Positions 1-10,453 are shown, counted from the stretch's first letter. The stretch: DNA of 64,000 bases from Acetivibrio straminisolvens JCM 21531 (GCF_000521465.1 NZ_BAVR01000006.1:39311-103310), one strand, 5' to 3'. Numbers and translations are program-made. Notes: generated by a model from the sequence alone, not told the origin.

Positions 1-229
1 TACCCGGCCGGGAGTGGACATAGCCGTTTGCTTCCAATTGCTTGTAACAGGACACAATAGTCACCGAATTGACATTCAGCAAAGATGACATCCGGCGTAT
101 GGAAGGGAGCTTCAAATCAGCCAGAAGTACGCCGCTCTCTATCATTTCGGCAATTTTATCGCTAAGCTGCATATACAAAGGAGTGCTTGAATCCTTATCG
201 AGTTTTATGGACTTAAACAATTCCAGCAT
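1..229 (-). CDS. GntR/MocR-type transcriptional regulator, N-terminal part (cut by window edge)
   Basis: The 76 codons visible read from an ATG at 229 off the left edge. They form a GntR winged-helix domain: the opening TPLYMQLSDKIAEMIESG, the LPSIRRMSSLLNVNSVT recognition segment, and the wing ending LEANGYVHSRPG. This spacing is typical of the DNA-binding head of GntR regulators. Whether a PLP-aminotransferase-like (MocR) or another effector domain follows cannot be seen. A GGTGG ribosome-binding site lies 8 bases before the ATG; an in-frame GTG three codons upstream is a less likely start. The gene is divergent from the polysaccharide cluster. Family confidence is high, ligand unknown. Confidence 0.8.
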   Translation of the reverse strand, partial: MLELFKSIKLDKDSSTPLYMQLSDKIAEMIESGVLLADLKLPSIRRMSSLLNVNSVTIVSCYKQLEANGYVHSRPG

Positions 230-261
230 TTTAATCACCACCAGCTATTTTACACGCAGCT

Positions 262-290
262 ATTGTAGCAGAATAACAAGTACGTGTAAA
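262..290 (-). promoter_or_regulatory. Sigma-A-type promoter of the GntR-type gene
   Basis: Read on the minus strand, TTTACA (285-290) and TACAAT (262-267) are separated by exactly 17 bases, and the ATG at 229 follows 33 bases later. A plus-strand TATAAT at 344-349 in the same divergent gap may serve the UbiA-type gene, but no convincing -35 box goes with it. Confidence 0.6.
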
Positions 291-479
291 GAGCCGTCAA
301 CTTACCGTAATAAAAGACACTGGATTTACCTTTCGTCAAATGATATAATATGAGACTAGTGTCAAGCTACTTAAAATGCAAAGAAGCAATGAAATAAAAA
401 TGTAAAATGTTTTTTAAATATATTATTGTACAATAATATGTAATGAAGTATACTCAAAGCTTTCTGGGAGTGATAATGA

Positions 480-1385
480 TTGAGCCAATCTTTGGATAAG
501 GCCGGAAATATTGGCGTTTTTGACAAAATCAAAGGATATATCAAGCTTGCAAGGCCAAAGCAGTGGATAAAGAATTTGTTTGTGTTTGCGGCTTTGATAT
601 TTGCAAAACACGTTTTTGAGCCGGACTATTTTGCAAAAGTTCTATTGGCTTTCTTATGCTTTTGTATGATTTCGGCCTGCGTTTATATCATAAATGACGT
701 AATAGATGCAGAAAAGGACAAACTCCATCCAAAAAAGAAGTTAAGACCCATAGCATCGGGTAAGATAAGTAAAACGGAGGCATTGGTATTTCTTGGAGGA
801 CTGTTGCCGGTGGCTGTAATTGCGGCCTTCATGCTGGATATAACTTTTGCGGTTGTTTTGCTTTTGTATTTTGGCAACAACATACTCTATTCCATAAAGG
901 TTAAGCACATGGTTATCCTCGATGTAATGTCGATAGCCTTGGGATTTCTCCTTAGGGTAATTGGAGGAGCTCTGGTCATAAAGGTGTATATTTCTCCATG
1001 GATTTTGTTGTGTACTCTGCTTTTGTCACTGTTTTTGGGATTCAGCAAGAGAAGAAACGAGCTTGTGGTATTGGAAAGCGGTGCAAATTCCCACCGAAAG
1101 ATACTGGATGAGTATTCGTTGGAGTTTATAGACAATATGCTTTCCATTGTTACAGCCTGTACTGTAATGGCATACTCCCTCTATACTTTTATGAGCAGCA
1201 GTGACAACTACTACATGATGTTGACAATACCCTATGTATTGTACGGTATTTTCAGGTATCAGTATATCATATACAGGAAAAAAGAGGGTGGAAGTCCCGA
1301 AGAGACTGTTTTGTCGGACATACCTCTTATGATAAACATAATTCTCTGGGCGCTTACAAGTATAATAATTTTATATATTGAATAG
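480..1385 (+). CDS. UbiA-family prenyltransferase, decaprenyl-phosphate phosphoribosyltransferase type
   Basis: This 301-residue polytopic membrane protein has the UbiA Asp motif NDVIDAEKDKLHPKKK around residues 72-87 and a second polar loop (FSKRRNELVVLES) near residues 184-196. The opening KLARPKQWIKNLFVFAAL resembles the subfamily that moves phosphoribose from PRPP to a polyprenyl phosphate (DPPR synthase), rather than quinone or haem prenylating enzymes. Start is TTG at 480, with GGGAG 9 bases upstream. It heads a run of envelope-polysaccharide genes, so a lipid-linked pentose donor is a reasonable inference. Family assignment is strong; the exact substrate is not shown by the sequence. 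Confidence 0.75.
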   Translation: MSQSLDKAGNIGVFDKIKGYIKLARPKQWIKNLFVFAALIFAKHVFEPDYFAKVLLAFLCFCMISACVYIINDVIDAEKDKLHPKKKLRPIASGKISKTEALVFLGGLLPVAVIAAFMLDITFAVVLLLYFGNNILYSIKVKHMVILDVMSIALGFLLRVIGGALVIKVYISPWILLCTLLLSLFLGFSKRRNELVVLESGANSHRKILDEYSLEFIDNMLSIVTACTVMAYSLYTFMSSSDNYYMMLTIPYVLYGIFRYQYIIYRKKEGGSPEETVLSDIPLMINIILWALTSIIILYIE

Positions 1386-1398
1386 GGGAAGGGGATTT

Positions 1399-1934
1399 AT
1401 GAAAAAGTTACGCTATTATATTTGCCTTGGCCTATACTATTTGATTGCGCGGCACTTGCCGGGGTCGGATACGCCATACAGCCTTGGCTCAAAAAAGATA
1501 AGGGGTTTTTTATGCAGAAGGATTTTTAAGCGGACGGGAAATAACGTAAATATTGAGCATGGGGTTTATTTTCCTCCGGCAGGGATATAGAAATTGGGGA
1601 CAACTCTGGGTTGGGACTTAACTGCAGGGTGAACGGTCCTTTAAAAATAGGAAATGACGTTATGATTGGACCCGATGTTATGATATTTACACAAAACCAC
1701 AAACACGACAGGCTGGATATTCCCATGAGGCTTCAGACAGACCCCAAAAGGCCTGTGGTTATAGAGGATGATGTTTGGATTGGGGCAAGAGTGATTGTTC
1801 TTCCGGGAGTCACGATTCACAAGGGAGCTATTGTCGGCGCGGGAGCTGTTGTCACAAAAGATGTGCCCGAATATGCCATAGTGGGTGGAAATCCTGCGAA
1901 GGTTATAAAATATAGGGACGGAAGAAAGGTCTAG
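1399..1934 (+). CDS. Hexapeptide-repeat acyltransferase (LbH type), one frameshift
   Basis: A 178-residue left-handed beta-helix acyltransferase of the maltose/galactoside O-acetyltransferase class. The C-terminal half has the usual hexapeptide turns ([43 protein letters not shown]) and the family ending [14 protein letters not shown]. The histidine in FTQNHKHD is the expected catalytic position. The frame breaks at the GGG run 1582-1584. Adding one G joins FPPAG to [11 protein letters not shown] and makes the length a multiple of three. Start is ATG 1399 behind GGGGAAGGGG. Probably O-acetylates a sugar made by this cluster. Confidence 0.8.
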
Positions 1935-1976
1935 CATGGGGAAATATGATACAATATGGATGGCGGAGATGATACA

Positions 1977-3079
1977 ATGATAAAGGTGCTATATTTGCTA
2001 AACCATGCCGGAAAGGTGGAACGGAAAGATATGTGCAAACCCTCATTGAAAAACTTAATAACAGTAAAATAAAAGCTTATTTTGCCTATAATGAGTACGG
2101 GCTTTTGGTGGAAAGGCTTGAGGCTTTGGGGGTTGAGACATACAGGATTGAGATGAGGAATCCTTTTGATATAAAAGCGGTTTTGAGTCTTGTAAAGCTT
2201 TGCAAAAAGCTTGACATAGATCTTATTCATACACAGTTTTTAAGGGAGAATTACATAGCCATGCTGTCCCGCATCATCAATCCGAAGGTTAAGGTAATGT
2301 ATACAAATCACTTTATCTTGGAAAATAATTTGCCCATCCGGCTGGCCAACAGAATTATTACTCCTTTGGAATCCAACATTATTGCCGTATGCAACCGGGG
2401 ACGGGAAATGATGATTTCCAACGGCATAAGTCCGAAAAAGATTAAAGTAATATTCAACGGAGTAGATGTAAAATACTGGAGTGAACCGGTGGAATCAACG
2501 GTAAGGAAAGAGTTTAAAATAGATGACGATGCTTTTGTAATGCTGTGTGCTTCAAGATTTGCCCATGACAAGGGTCATAAGTTTTTAATCAATGCTCTTT
2601 ATGAGCTCAAAAAGATGACCGATAGAAAGTTTAAGTGCATCCTGTCAAATGACGGACCTTTGCTTGAGGAGTGCAAAAAGCAGGTTGAGGATATGGGACT
2701 TTCTGACGTTGTAATATTTGCAGGATTTCGGAAGGATATAAAAAACCTTATATATGGATGCGACCTTTATATAAATTCTTCCGAACATGAGGCGCTAAGC
2801 TTTCTTATTATAGAAGTGTTGGCTTGTGGAGTGCCGCTTATTGCCACCGACATGGGGGGAAACCGTGATATTATAAATGAGGAAACGGGCTGCGGCATAC
2901 TTGTACAGTACAATGACCATAATGGTCTTGCAGATGCCATAATCAAAGTTATGGGAGACAGTGAGCTTAGAGGTGCTTTAAGTCAAAATGCACTAAAAAC
3001 TGTCAGGGAGAAATTTAATCTTGATAAAGTTGCCCAGGAAACATATAATTTATACGAGGAAAGCTTGAACAAAAAATAG
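1977..3079 (+). CDS. GT4-family glycosyltransferase, one frameshift
   Basis: A 367-residue retaining GT-B glycosyltransferase of family GT4. The N-terminus MIKVLYLLNHAGKGGTERYV is recovered by adding one G to the GG at about 2015-2016; the raw reading leaves the frame there. The donor-binding half shows CASRFAHDKGH, the DGPLLEECK segment, and the E-x7-E region (SSEHEALSFLIIEVLACGVP) that binds the nucleotide sugar. The start is ATG 1977, in a gap of only about 40 bases after the acyltransferase. Donor and acceptor cannot be told from sequence; the context is surface polysaccharide. Confidence 0.82.
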
Positions 3080-3116
3080 CTTGATTTTTTAAATCTTTAC
3101 AAGGAGAGTTGAGAGT

Positions 3117-3614
3117 ATGATTATTGACAGTAAAGGAAAGCTGTTTGGTAAAGTAAGCATAATCGATATTTTGGTTTTGGTGGTATTGGTTGCAGGAATT
3201 GCGGGAGTATGGGCCAAATTTTTCAGGTCAGGTTCCGTAACGCCTATTGCAGCAAAGAGCGAGAGTTATATAGTCGGGCTTTATTGGGAAGAATCTCCCG
3301 AGTTTGCGGTAAAAGCCGTTAAGATTGGCGATATAGCAAGAGATTTTGACCGTGGAGCGATTTTGGGAAAGGTAACGGATATTAAAATAGCCGATTCAAT
3401 ATCTTTTGTAAAGACGGACGACGGCAGAGTTGTTGCGGGCTCGATGCCGGGATATGTGTCCTACCATATTACCCTTGAAGCTACAGGAGTTCCAAGTGAC
3501 CTCGGAGGGGTTATTTTTGATGGAATGGACTATCAGATAGGAAAGTCAATGACCGTGAAAGTGGGAAATGCTATTTTTATGGGCAGGATTGATAGATTAG
3601 AGAAAAAGGGGTAA
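3117..3614 (+). CDS. DUF4330 domain membrane-anchored protein
   Basis: A 165-residue protein with a single membrane anchor near residues 15-35 (VSIIDILVLVVLVAGIAGVW) and an extracytoplasmic beta-rich domain. The opening MIIDSKGKLFGKVSIIDI is the hallmark I associate with DUF4330 proteins of Clostridia. Function is unknown. It sits between a glycosyltransferase and an O-antigen-ligase-type gene, so a role in assembly or export of the polysaccharide is plausible from context only. GGAGAG precedes the ATG at 3117. Confidence 0.65.
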   Translation: MIIDSKGKLFGKVSIIDILVLVVLVAGIAGVWAKFFRSGSVTPIAAKSESYIVGLYWEESPEFAVKAVKIGDIARDFDRGAILGKVTDIKIADSISFVKTDDGRVVAGSMPGYVSYHITLEATGVPSDLGGVIFDGMDYQIGKSMTVKVGNAIFMGRIDRLEKKG

Positions 3615-3620
3615 TGAGCT

Positions 3621-5216
3621 TTGCTTCATGATAGTGTGCTTTTAAAGCCGGTTTTTTTGTGATACAGGTGATAAACACCTCATATGAAAGCAGTATCTTA
3701 AAAAAGGTTGTCACCTCTGTCATTAATTTTTTTAGGAAGCTGAACAGTTTTTATGAGAACAGTCTGACTGCGTATATTGCAAAATCGATAACGGAGATTT
3801 TGCATAACAGTGCGATAATCGGTTTTTTTATAAGGAAAGGTAAAATGGCCCGGTGGTGGGAACATTCTTGGGTTTTCCGTATAATAAACGGCTGTTTTGA
3901 AGTACCTTCAAAATTTTAAAGAGTTTTTATCAGAAGTATGAAGAAATCTTTTTAGGTAGCATTGCAATAAGAACATTAAAATTTTGCTGCAAAGAATAGA
4001 ATGCATAGTAGGCCTGTTTTTAATAGCCATTCTGGTAGTACCTCATGAGAAGTGGAATAATATTTACAATGTGGCAATAGCATTGTTTCTTGTTTTCCTG
4101 ATTTTTATAAATACCGTAATTCAAAGACACTGGATGTTTAATTTCAAGGCATTGGATTACACTCTCATATTGTTTATGACGGCTGTAGCTGTTTCCTTTG
4201 CTACTTCCATGAATATCTCAAGCAGTATTAAGTATTTGTTGTTTTATATAGCTTGTTTTTTGTTTGTTTTGGTAATTGTCAGTACTGTCAAAAATGAAAA
4301 TTCCCTTCAAACAATTATTGAGATGATGCTTTTTGGTATTACGGTTATAGGGCTTTTCGGATTGTGGCAGTCGATTAGCGGAGCAGTTGTTTTTGACCCG
4401 TCCCTTACTGATGTTGAGATGAATCAGGGTATGCCGGGAAGGATTTATGCCACTATGAGCAACCCGAATAATTTCGGAGAAATACTAATAATGGCGCTTC
4501 CGTTTTATGTAAGCGTGATTTTGAATTCGAAAACTTTCTTCAAAAAAATGGTATTTATAGCTATGGCGTTGCCGCCGGCGCTTGCACTTTTTCTTACCGG
4601 CTCCAGATCTTCATGGATAGGGTTTGCGGTTTCGGTAGTAGTGATAACGTTTTTGCTTAATAAAAGACTTTTGCCCTTTATATTGTTGGGAGGGGTAATG
4701 ATGATACCTTTTCTTCCCCAATATGTTTACAAACGAATTCTTACCATTTTCAGGGCTTCGCAGGATACTTCAGCCCAGACCAGAATCAAGATTCTCCAGA
4801 CTGTGGAACCAATGTTAAAAGAGTATATGGTATCGGGAGTTGGTTTGGGTTCGGACATATTCAGGCAACTGATTCAGAATTACAAACTGTATACCAAAGC
4901 AGTTCCGCCTCATACCCATATTCTGTACTTGCAAATCTGGATTGAAATAGGGCTTGTCGGAATTATTACTTTTGTGTGGTATATTTACAGAACAATAAAG
5001 AATTCTGTTATCGGTATATATAATTCAAGCCAGTGTCTTAAAACCATACTTGCGGCAGGAACGGCAGCTTTATGCGGAATTTTGGTGACTTCCCTGGTGG
5101 AATATAGTTGGTATTATCCTAGAGTCATGGTTATGTTTTGGGTGCTTTTGGGTATATTAGCCTCTGCAACGTACTTGGCCGAATTAAAGAGCAGAAAGCT
5201 TTCGGAAATGGATTAA
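3621..5216 (+). CDS. O-antigen ligase / polymerase-type membrane protein, three frameshifts
   Basis: The clear part (3984-5216) is a multi-spanning protein with the Wzy/WaaL pattern. It has many helices, the GSRSSWIGFAV segment and a large loop ending in AVPPHTHILYLQIWIEIGLVG, where the histidines match the ligase H-containing loop. Upstream, VINTSYESSILKKVV and IAKSITEILHNS belong to the same protein. Adding one T in each of the runs at 3914-3917 and 3982-3985 restores the connection through FLKSFYQKYEEIF. Adding a T in the T7 run at 3652-3658 extends it to a TTG at 3621 (LLHDSVLLKPVFF). Without that last repair the start would be GTG 3659. Expected role: polymerises or transfers lipid-linked glycan outside the membrane. 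Confidence 0.7.
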
Positions 5217-5304
5217 TAAAAACATGCAATTATGCCGATACAGTTATATGGACAAATTTTTTAATAATGGTATGAAAGGCTTAGGAGAGGTTGGTTGTGA
5301 TTGT

Positions 5305-5982
5305 ATGTTTGATTTTTTTAAGCGCAGGCAAAGCAAAAAGGGAGAATTTGACTGGTCGGCACTAAGGAAATACAATATACCTATACTTATACTGGATGAA
5401 AGATGGCATACCATTTTCAAGAACACGGAAAAAGCAAAAGAAATTATTGAGAAAGAGGAAAAACTTAAAGAGTTGTTGAAGGAAGAATCCCGCCTTGTTT
5501 TTGAGAAAAAGGAGATTCTGTCCCGAAAAAAAAGCTATCTGGACAAGATAATAAAGCTTACTCCTGAAGTATTTGACAAAAACGATCAGCAATCGAAAGA
5601 AGAAATGGAAAAATGCGAGAAGGAAATAAATCAGATAAACGTAAGAATTGAAAGTATAGAGGCTGAAATTCATAATATGCCCGAAAGAATTCGGGAAGCA
5701 AACATGGAACTTTTAAAGTGCACGATAAATTCGGTGTACTTTAAGATGCGGGAAAATCAACTTAGGGTAAAGGAATTGGAAGAACTAATTGAAAAAACCA
5801 GAAAGCAGTTGGCAAGCTATATTGACGAGAAAGAAGGTCTTACGGAGTATGACAACGAAATCTACACGTATTTTCATGACCTTCTTGGAGGAGAAGAGTT
5901 GCAAAAACTGGATAATGAGTATTTTAACAAAACTTACGGTAATAAAAGAGATGCCGAAAAACTCAATGCGACGGAGGTATAG
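5305..5982 (+). CDS. Cytoplasmic coiled-coil protein of unknown function
   Basis: A 225-residue, highly charged protein starting MFDFFKRRQSKKG. Residues about 40-200 are long helices rich in Glu and Lys with heptad-like spacing (for example EKEEKLKELLKEESRLVFEK), consistent with a coiled coil. There is no signal peptide or membrane segment and I recognise no catalytic motif. I chose ATG 5305, although the AGGAGAGG upstream is rather far (14 bases); an in-frame ATG at 5272 is an alternative. It stands 2 bases before the NAD(P)HX repair gene, so they are probably co-transcribed. Confidence 0.5.
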   Translation: MFDFFKRRQSKKGEFDWSALRKYNIPILILDERWHTIFKNTEKAKEIIEKEEKLKELLKEESRLVFEKKEILSRKKSYLDKIIKLTPEVFDKNDQQSKEEMEKCEKEINQINVRIESIEAEIHNMPERIREANMELLKCTINSVYFKMRENQLRVKELEELIEKTRKQLASYIDEKEGLTEYDNEIYTYFHDLLGGEELQKLDNEYFNKTYGNKRDAEKLNATEV

Positions 5983-5984
5983 AC

Positions 5985-7530
5985 ATGAAGGTTGTTACGC
6001 CTGTGCAAATGAGAAAAATTGACTCATATACTATAGAAAGCATTGGGATTCCGGGGATTGTGCTAATGGAGAATGCGGCCATTAGAATGACTGATGAAAT
6101 CCTAAAGGATTATGGAAGTGTAATAAATAAGAATATAGTATTATTTGCCGGGAAAGGGAATAATGGTGGGGATGCCTTTGCAGTTGCAAGGCATCTTTGC
6201 AATAAAGGGGCAAATACTGTTGTTTTTTTGCTGGCAGAAAAGAAGGATATTGCCGGTGATGCCCGGATAAATCTTGACATACTGGAAAGTATGGGGATAG
6301 AAACGGTGGAGGTCTTAGAAAGCGGCAAGTTGAATGATGTAGAGGCAAGACTTGAAAAGGCAGAACTTGTGGTGGACGGCATTTTCGGTACCGGTCTTAA
6401 AGGCGGTATCAAAGGCTTTAAGGCAGATATTATAAGACTTATAAATCAAAAAAACGTACCTGTTATTGCCGTTGACATACCGTCGGGAGTAGACGGCGAA
6501 ACTGGAGCAATAGAAGGGGAATGCATAAAGGCGTACAAGACTGTTACCTTTGGCTTCCCGAAATTCGGACACTACCTGCATCCCGGATGTGAATTTGCGG
6601 GAGAATTGGTAGTGGCGGATATAAGTATTCCTGACAGTGCAGCTCAAAATTTTGATATAAAGAGTTATGTCATAGACGGAGAAACGGTTTCAAAATTAAT
6701 ACCCAAAAGGACCGGAAACAGCAATAAAGGCGATTATGGAAGAGTACTTGTTATAACAGGCTCCACGGGAATGACGGGAGCCGGATGCCTTGCCGGAACT
6801 GCGTCTTTGCGCTCCGGGACGGGACTTTTGTACCTTGGTGTTCCTAAGACGCTGTCCTTTATATATGAATGTAAATTGACAGAAGCTGTAACGATTCCTT
6901 TGGAAGATGAAAACAAAGGCTTTCTTACTAGAGCGTGTGTGCCCGAGCTTCTGGGACATATGGAAAAGATGGACGCGGTTGCTATAGGTCCCGGTTTGTC
7001 ATCCAAAGAAGGTGTAAGGGATGTGGTACTAAGCGTTGTTGAAAACTGCAATGTGCCTTGGTGGTAGATGCCGACGGATTAAATTTGATATCCAAGGATT
7101 TGTCGGTGTTAAATAGAAGTAAGGCACCAATGGTTTTCACTCCCCATCCCGGTGAAATGGCAAGGCTTATGGCATAAGTATCGGCGAGGTGCAAGGAAAT
7201 AGGGTAAAGACAGCAAAGGTATTTTCCCAAAAGTGGGGCGTCATAACCGTACTGAAGGGAGCTAAAACCATTGTGGCAACTCCCGACGGAAGATTATTTA
7301 TAAACCCTACGGGCAATTCGGGAATGGCAACCGGAGGAACGGGAGATGTTCTTACCGGGATGATTGCAAGTTTTATCGGGCAAGGACTGGAGCCGGTTGA
7401 TGCAGCAGTAGCCGGCGTATATTTGCATGGAATTTGCGGTGACCGTGTTGCAAGTGTAAAAGGGGAGCATGGTCTTGTTGCAGGGGATTTGGCAGGAGAA
7501 ATTCCCTATGCAATAAAATCACTTATATAA
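5985..7530 (+). CDS. nnr: Bifunctional NAD(P)H-hydrate epimerase / ADP-dependent dehydratase, two frameshifts
   Basis: A 515-residue YjeF-type enzyme that repairs damaged NAD(P)H hydrates. The N-terminal epimerase half carries FAGKGNNGGDAFAVARHL and VDIPSGVDGETG. The C-terminal ribokinase-like dehydratase carries GRVLVITGSTGMTGAG, IGPGLSS and the strong GNSGMATGGTGDVLTGM signature. The frame breaks twice. A missing T at 7058-7059 (restoring PLVVDADGLN) and a missing G at 7171-7172 (restoring ARLMGISIGEV) make the length divisible by three. Start is ATG 5985 behind GGAGG. The nnr-alr-mazEF order is common in Firmicutes. Confidence 0.92.
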
Positions 7531-7587
7531 AAATAATTCATATTTATATATATAAAAGCATATATAGACATCAAAGAGGGAATGGAA

Positions 7588-8756
7588 ATGGACTATAAAT
7601 TCAACAGGGCATGGGCTGAGGTTAATCTGGATAATATTGCCCATAATGTAAAAGAAATCAGACGAATTGTTGACAAAAAGGTTGAGATAATGGGAGTGGT
7701 TAAAGCTGATGCATACGGGCATGGTGTAATGGAGGTTGCCAGGACGCTTTTGGAAAATGGTGTTACCCGTTTTGCAGTATCTATGCTGGACGAAGCCATA
7801 CAGCTTCGTCAACACGGTATCGATGTTCCGATACTGATACTCAGCTATACCGATCCCATACGGGCAGAAGAGATTATTTTAAACGATGTTACCCAGACGG
7901 TTTTCAGTCACGATCTGGCAGAAGCTCTGTCGGATGCGGCTGTGAAGCACAATAGAAATGTTAAGATTCATATAAAGATTGATACCGGTATGACCAGGGT
8001 TGGATTTATGCCGGGCTACAGCGCAGTTAAGAATGTGGTGCAAATAAGCAAGCTGCCGGGTATCATTATTGAAGGTTTGTTCACCCACTTTGCATCGGCG
8101 GATGAAACCGATAAATCTTACACCTATATGCAGTTTGAAAGATTTATGAGTATAGTTAGCGAACTTAACAGGATAGGAGTGTACATTCCGGTCAAGCACG
8201 TATGCAACAGTGCCGGACTGATTGAGTTTCCCGAAATGCACCTAAACATGGTAAGGCCGGGGATAGCATTGTATGGATTGTATCCTTCGGATGAAGTGGA
8301 TAAATCAAAAATTGACTTAAGGCCTGCTATGCTATGAAAGCCAATGTCATACTTGTAAAGGACGTGGAAAAGGACACCTGCATTAGCTACGGAAGAATAT
8401 TTAGAACAAGCCGGAGCAGCAGGATAGCAACCATACCTATAGGATATGCCGACGGATATACGAGGCTTCTTACCAACAAGGGAAAGGTGCTTCTAAACGG
8501 TCAGTTGGCTCCTATTGTAGGGAAAATTTGTATGGATCAGTGCATGGTGGACATTACGGATATTGAAGGAGATGTAAATGTCGGAGATGAGGCTGTGCTT
8601 ATAGGGAAGCAGAAAGATAAAGAGATAAAAGTCGAAGACTTGGCTAAAAGTGTCGGAACAATTAATTATGAACTTGTAAGTATAATAGGAAAGAGAATCC
8701 CCAGAGTTTACCTAAAAGAAGGAAAGATATACAATGTATTAAATTATTTAATATAG
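7588..8756 (+). CDS. alr: Alanine racemase, one frameshift
   Basis: A 389-residue fold-type III PLP enzyme making D-alanine for peptidoglycan. The PLP-lysine motif is MGVVKADAYGHG (residues about 36-47). The C-terminal domain has PIGYADGYTR and GKICMDQCMVDITDI, which hold the second catalytic region. The frame breaks at about 8331. One added base gives RPAMSMKANVILVK, matching the family's AMSLK segment at the domain join. I start at ATG 7588, with AGGG 7 bases upstream; ATG 7582 is too close to the ribosome-binding site. Directly upstream of mazEF, as in Bacillus. Confidence 0.93.
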
Positions 8757-9259
8757 TGGTTATATAATTTAAAAATGTAGAAAAAATATAAATAAAATGT
8801 GTTTGGAATATTGTCATAATAATGTAGTTGATAATATAATAAAATATACGGATTCGGTTAACAAACATACACTTTTGTTTTTTAATAGATAACAAATATC
8901 AAAGTTTTATGTATAAGTTGGAGCAAATAACAAAAAACTAAACTTTAGAAACAGTATTCCTGTGGTGCTTTGAATATGTGTGGGGGTATTCACTTTTGTT
9001 AAGACTAAAATATTTTAGAAAGAATTACATAGGTGTTTGAAGGTAAGTAATTAAATTTTAATTTGACCCGTGCATATGTTAGATATTATAATTAATATAT
9101 ATAATTATAGAATTACTGCCTTCGCGATTACCGTAAATAACCTTTGACAAAGAAAATGTATACAGTACATGATATATTTCTTTGTTTGCGGCATAAAAGT
9201 GCATCATTTGAATTTTTCTTTATGTCTTAACCCAAAAAAAAGAAGTGGGGGTTTTACTT
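8757..9259 (+). other. Gap upstream of mazEF with promoter and inverted repeat
   Basis: About 500 AT-rich bases without a gene I can support. Two promoter-like pairs are visible: TTGTCA (8811-8816) 18 bases from TATAAT (8835-8840), and a weaker TTGACA (9144-9149) with CATGAT (9168-9173). The second lies inside an inverted repeat, CAAAGAAA (9148-9155) against TTTCTTTG (9177-9184). This could be a MazE operator, but that is inference. I see no riboswitch or small gene here. Confidence 0.4.
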
Positions 9260-9547
9260 TTGGCACAATTAAAGAAAATATTAATTAGTCTTCCCGACAA
9301 TTTACTTAAAGAGGTTGATTCCATTGTTGCAATGGAGAAAATTAACAGAAGTGAATTTGTCCGGGAGGCAATGAAGCTTTATATACGTGAGAAAAGAAGA
9401 ATTGAAATGAGGGATAAATTGAAAAAAGGTTATCAGCAGATGGCTGAAATTAATGTCAAACTTGCAGAGATCTGCTTTGAAGCAGATAATGATCAGCAGC
9501 AAAAATATGAGGAAGGCCTCAGGGAGTTGGAAGAGAGTGGTAATTAA
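9260..9547 (+). CDS. mazE: Antitoxin of MazEF type (EndoAI-like, ribbon-helix-helix)
   Basis: A short protein whose N-terminus [20 protein letters not shown] and [19 protein letters not shown] form a ribbon-helix-helix DNA-binding domain, as in Bacillus EndoAI. The C-terminal part (RGY/KGY-like [21 protein letters not shown]) matches the toxin-binding helix of that family. It should neutralise the MazF RNase and repress its own promoter. Start is TTG 9260 with GGGGG 8 bases before; a GTG at 9245 lies within the ribosome-binding site and is unlikely. Its stop lies 11 bases into the toxin gene, so the two are translationally coupled. Confidence 0.85.
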   Translation: MAQLKKILISLPDNLLKEVDSIVAMEKINRSEFVREAMKLYIREKRRIEMRDKLKKGYQQMAEINVKLAEICFEADNDQQQKYEEGLRELEESGN

Positions 9548-9887
9548 ACGCGGAGATATATTTTATGCAGATTTGAGTCCGGTTATCGGTTCGGAACAGG
9601 GAGGAATAAGACCTGTACTTATTGTTCAGAACGATATTGGAAATAAATATAGTCCTACTGTTATAGCATCAGCAATTACATCACAAATAAACAAAGCAAA
9701 GCTGCCGACACACATCGAACTGAGTGCAAAGGAGTATGGACTTCCAAAGGATTCGGTGGTGCTTTTAGAGCAGATACGAACCATTGACAAAAAAAGGCTG
9801 AGAGAGAAAATAGGACATTTGGATGACGAACTGATGGAAAAGGTTAACGAGGCACTGACGATAAGTTTTGGATTGATAGATATGTAG
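9537..9887 (+). CDS. mazF: MazF-type endoribonuclease toxin (EndoA)
   Basis: A 116-residue PemK/MazF toxin beginning [20 protein letters not shown]. It has the family motifs [25 protein letters not shown], the [10 protein letters not shown] strand and [13 protein letters not shown]. The catalytic arginine (GGIRPV) and threonine (SAITSQ) positions are present, so the RNase should be active. Start is GTG 9537, overlapping the antitoxin stop at 9545-9547. A longer reading from 9453 would run through the antitoxin gene and does not look like MazF. It cleaves mRNA at specific short sites under stress. Confidence 0.92.
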   Translation: MVIKRGDIFYADLSPVIGSEQGGIRPVLIVQNDIGNKYSPTVIASAITSQINKAKLPTHIELSAKEYGLPKDSVVLLEQIRTIDKKRLREKIGHLDDELMEKVNEALTISFGLIDM

Positions 9888-9908
9888 AGATTGAGGGGGT
9901 TACAAAAG

Positions 9909-10405
9909 ATGAAAGAATTAATTTTTGATAAAAATTCCAGAAAAGTTATTTTGATAGCTATATTAAGCGTAGTAGTCATACATATTGCTCAGGTGGTCCA
10001 TGCTTCGGTTACGGCGGAGCCCGGTTCCGAAGAGGAGCCTTTGGTTTCTCAAAGCTATGTGGATTCAAAGTTTGAAGAGATGGCAAAGAAGCTGGAAGAA
10101 GCGGAGAAAAGACTTGAAGAGATTGAAAAGTACGGCAAATTTGAAGCATTGGAATTGAACAAGGACCAAGTACTTATTGCGGGTGCCAGCGCCGAATTGA
10201 TATTAAGGGGCGGGAAAGCTTGGCAATAGGAGGGGAAGGCGGAGGTCTTTCGGATATCACCTCAGGTACAGGTGCGGATATAAATACCGATGATGAGGTA
10301 CCTTTAAATCATCTGTTGTTGGTATCGAGGGATGACGGAAGGGGCCTGAGAGTTACCAGTGAGAAGGCATGGGTTCTTGTAAAAGGGCCGTACACAATAG
10401 AATAG
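9909..10405 (+). CDS. Membrane-anchored coiled-coil protein, one frameshift
   Basis: A 165-residue protein: a positively charged start, one transmembrane helix or uncleaved signal (residues about 16-33), a short coiled coil (KFEEMAKKLEEAEKRLEEI), and a compact C-terminal domain with VLIAGASAELILRGGKA and VPLNHLLLVSRDDGRG. The frame breaks at TT 10220-10221; one added T gives GKALAIGGEGGGLSD and a length divisible by three. I recognise the layout from hypothetical proteins of Clostridia but know no function. The C-terminal domain probably lies outside the membrane. Start is ATG 9909 behind GAGGGGG. Confidence 0.6.
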
Positions 10406-10419
10406 TTTTTACCGTGGAT

Positions 10420-10453
10420 AAAATAAAGGGGCATTAGCTTCCTTTATTTTTTG
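10420..10453. terminator. Bidirectional rho-independent terminator
   Basis: AAATAAAGG (10421-10429) pairs perfectly with CCTTTATTT (10441-10449), followed by T residues on both strands. It lies between the convergent coiled-coil gene and the TagA-type gene and could serve both. Confidence 0.75.

Noticed and set aside
9453..9887. Longer MazF from an upstream start
   Set aside because: The extra N-terminal residues come from reading through the antitoxin gene out of frame; MazF homology begins at [12 protein letters not shown].
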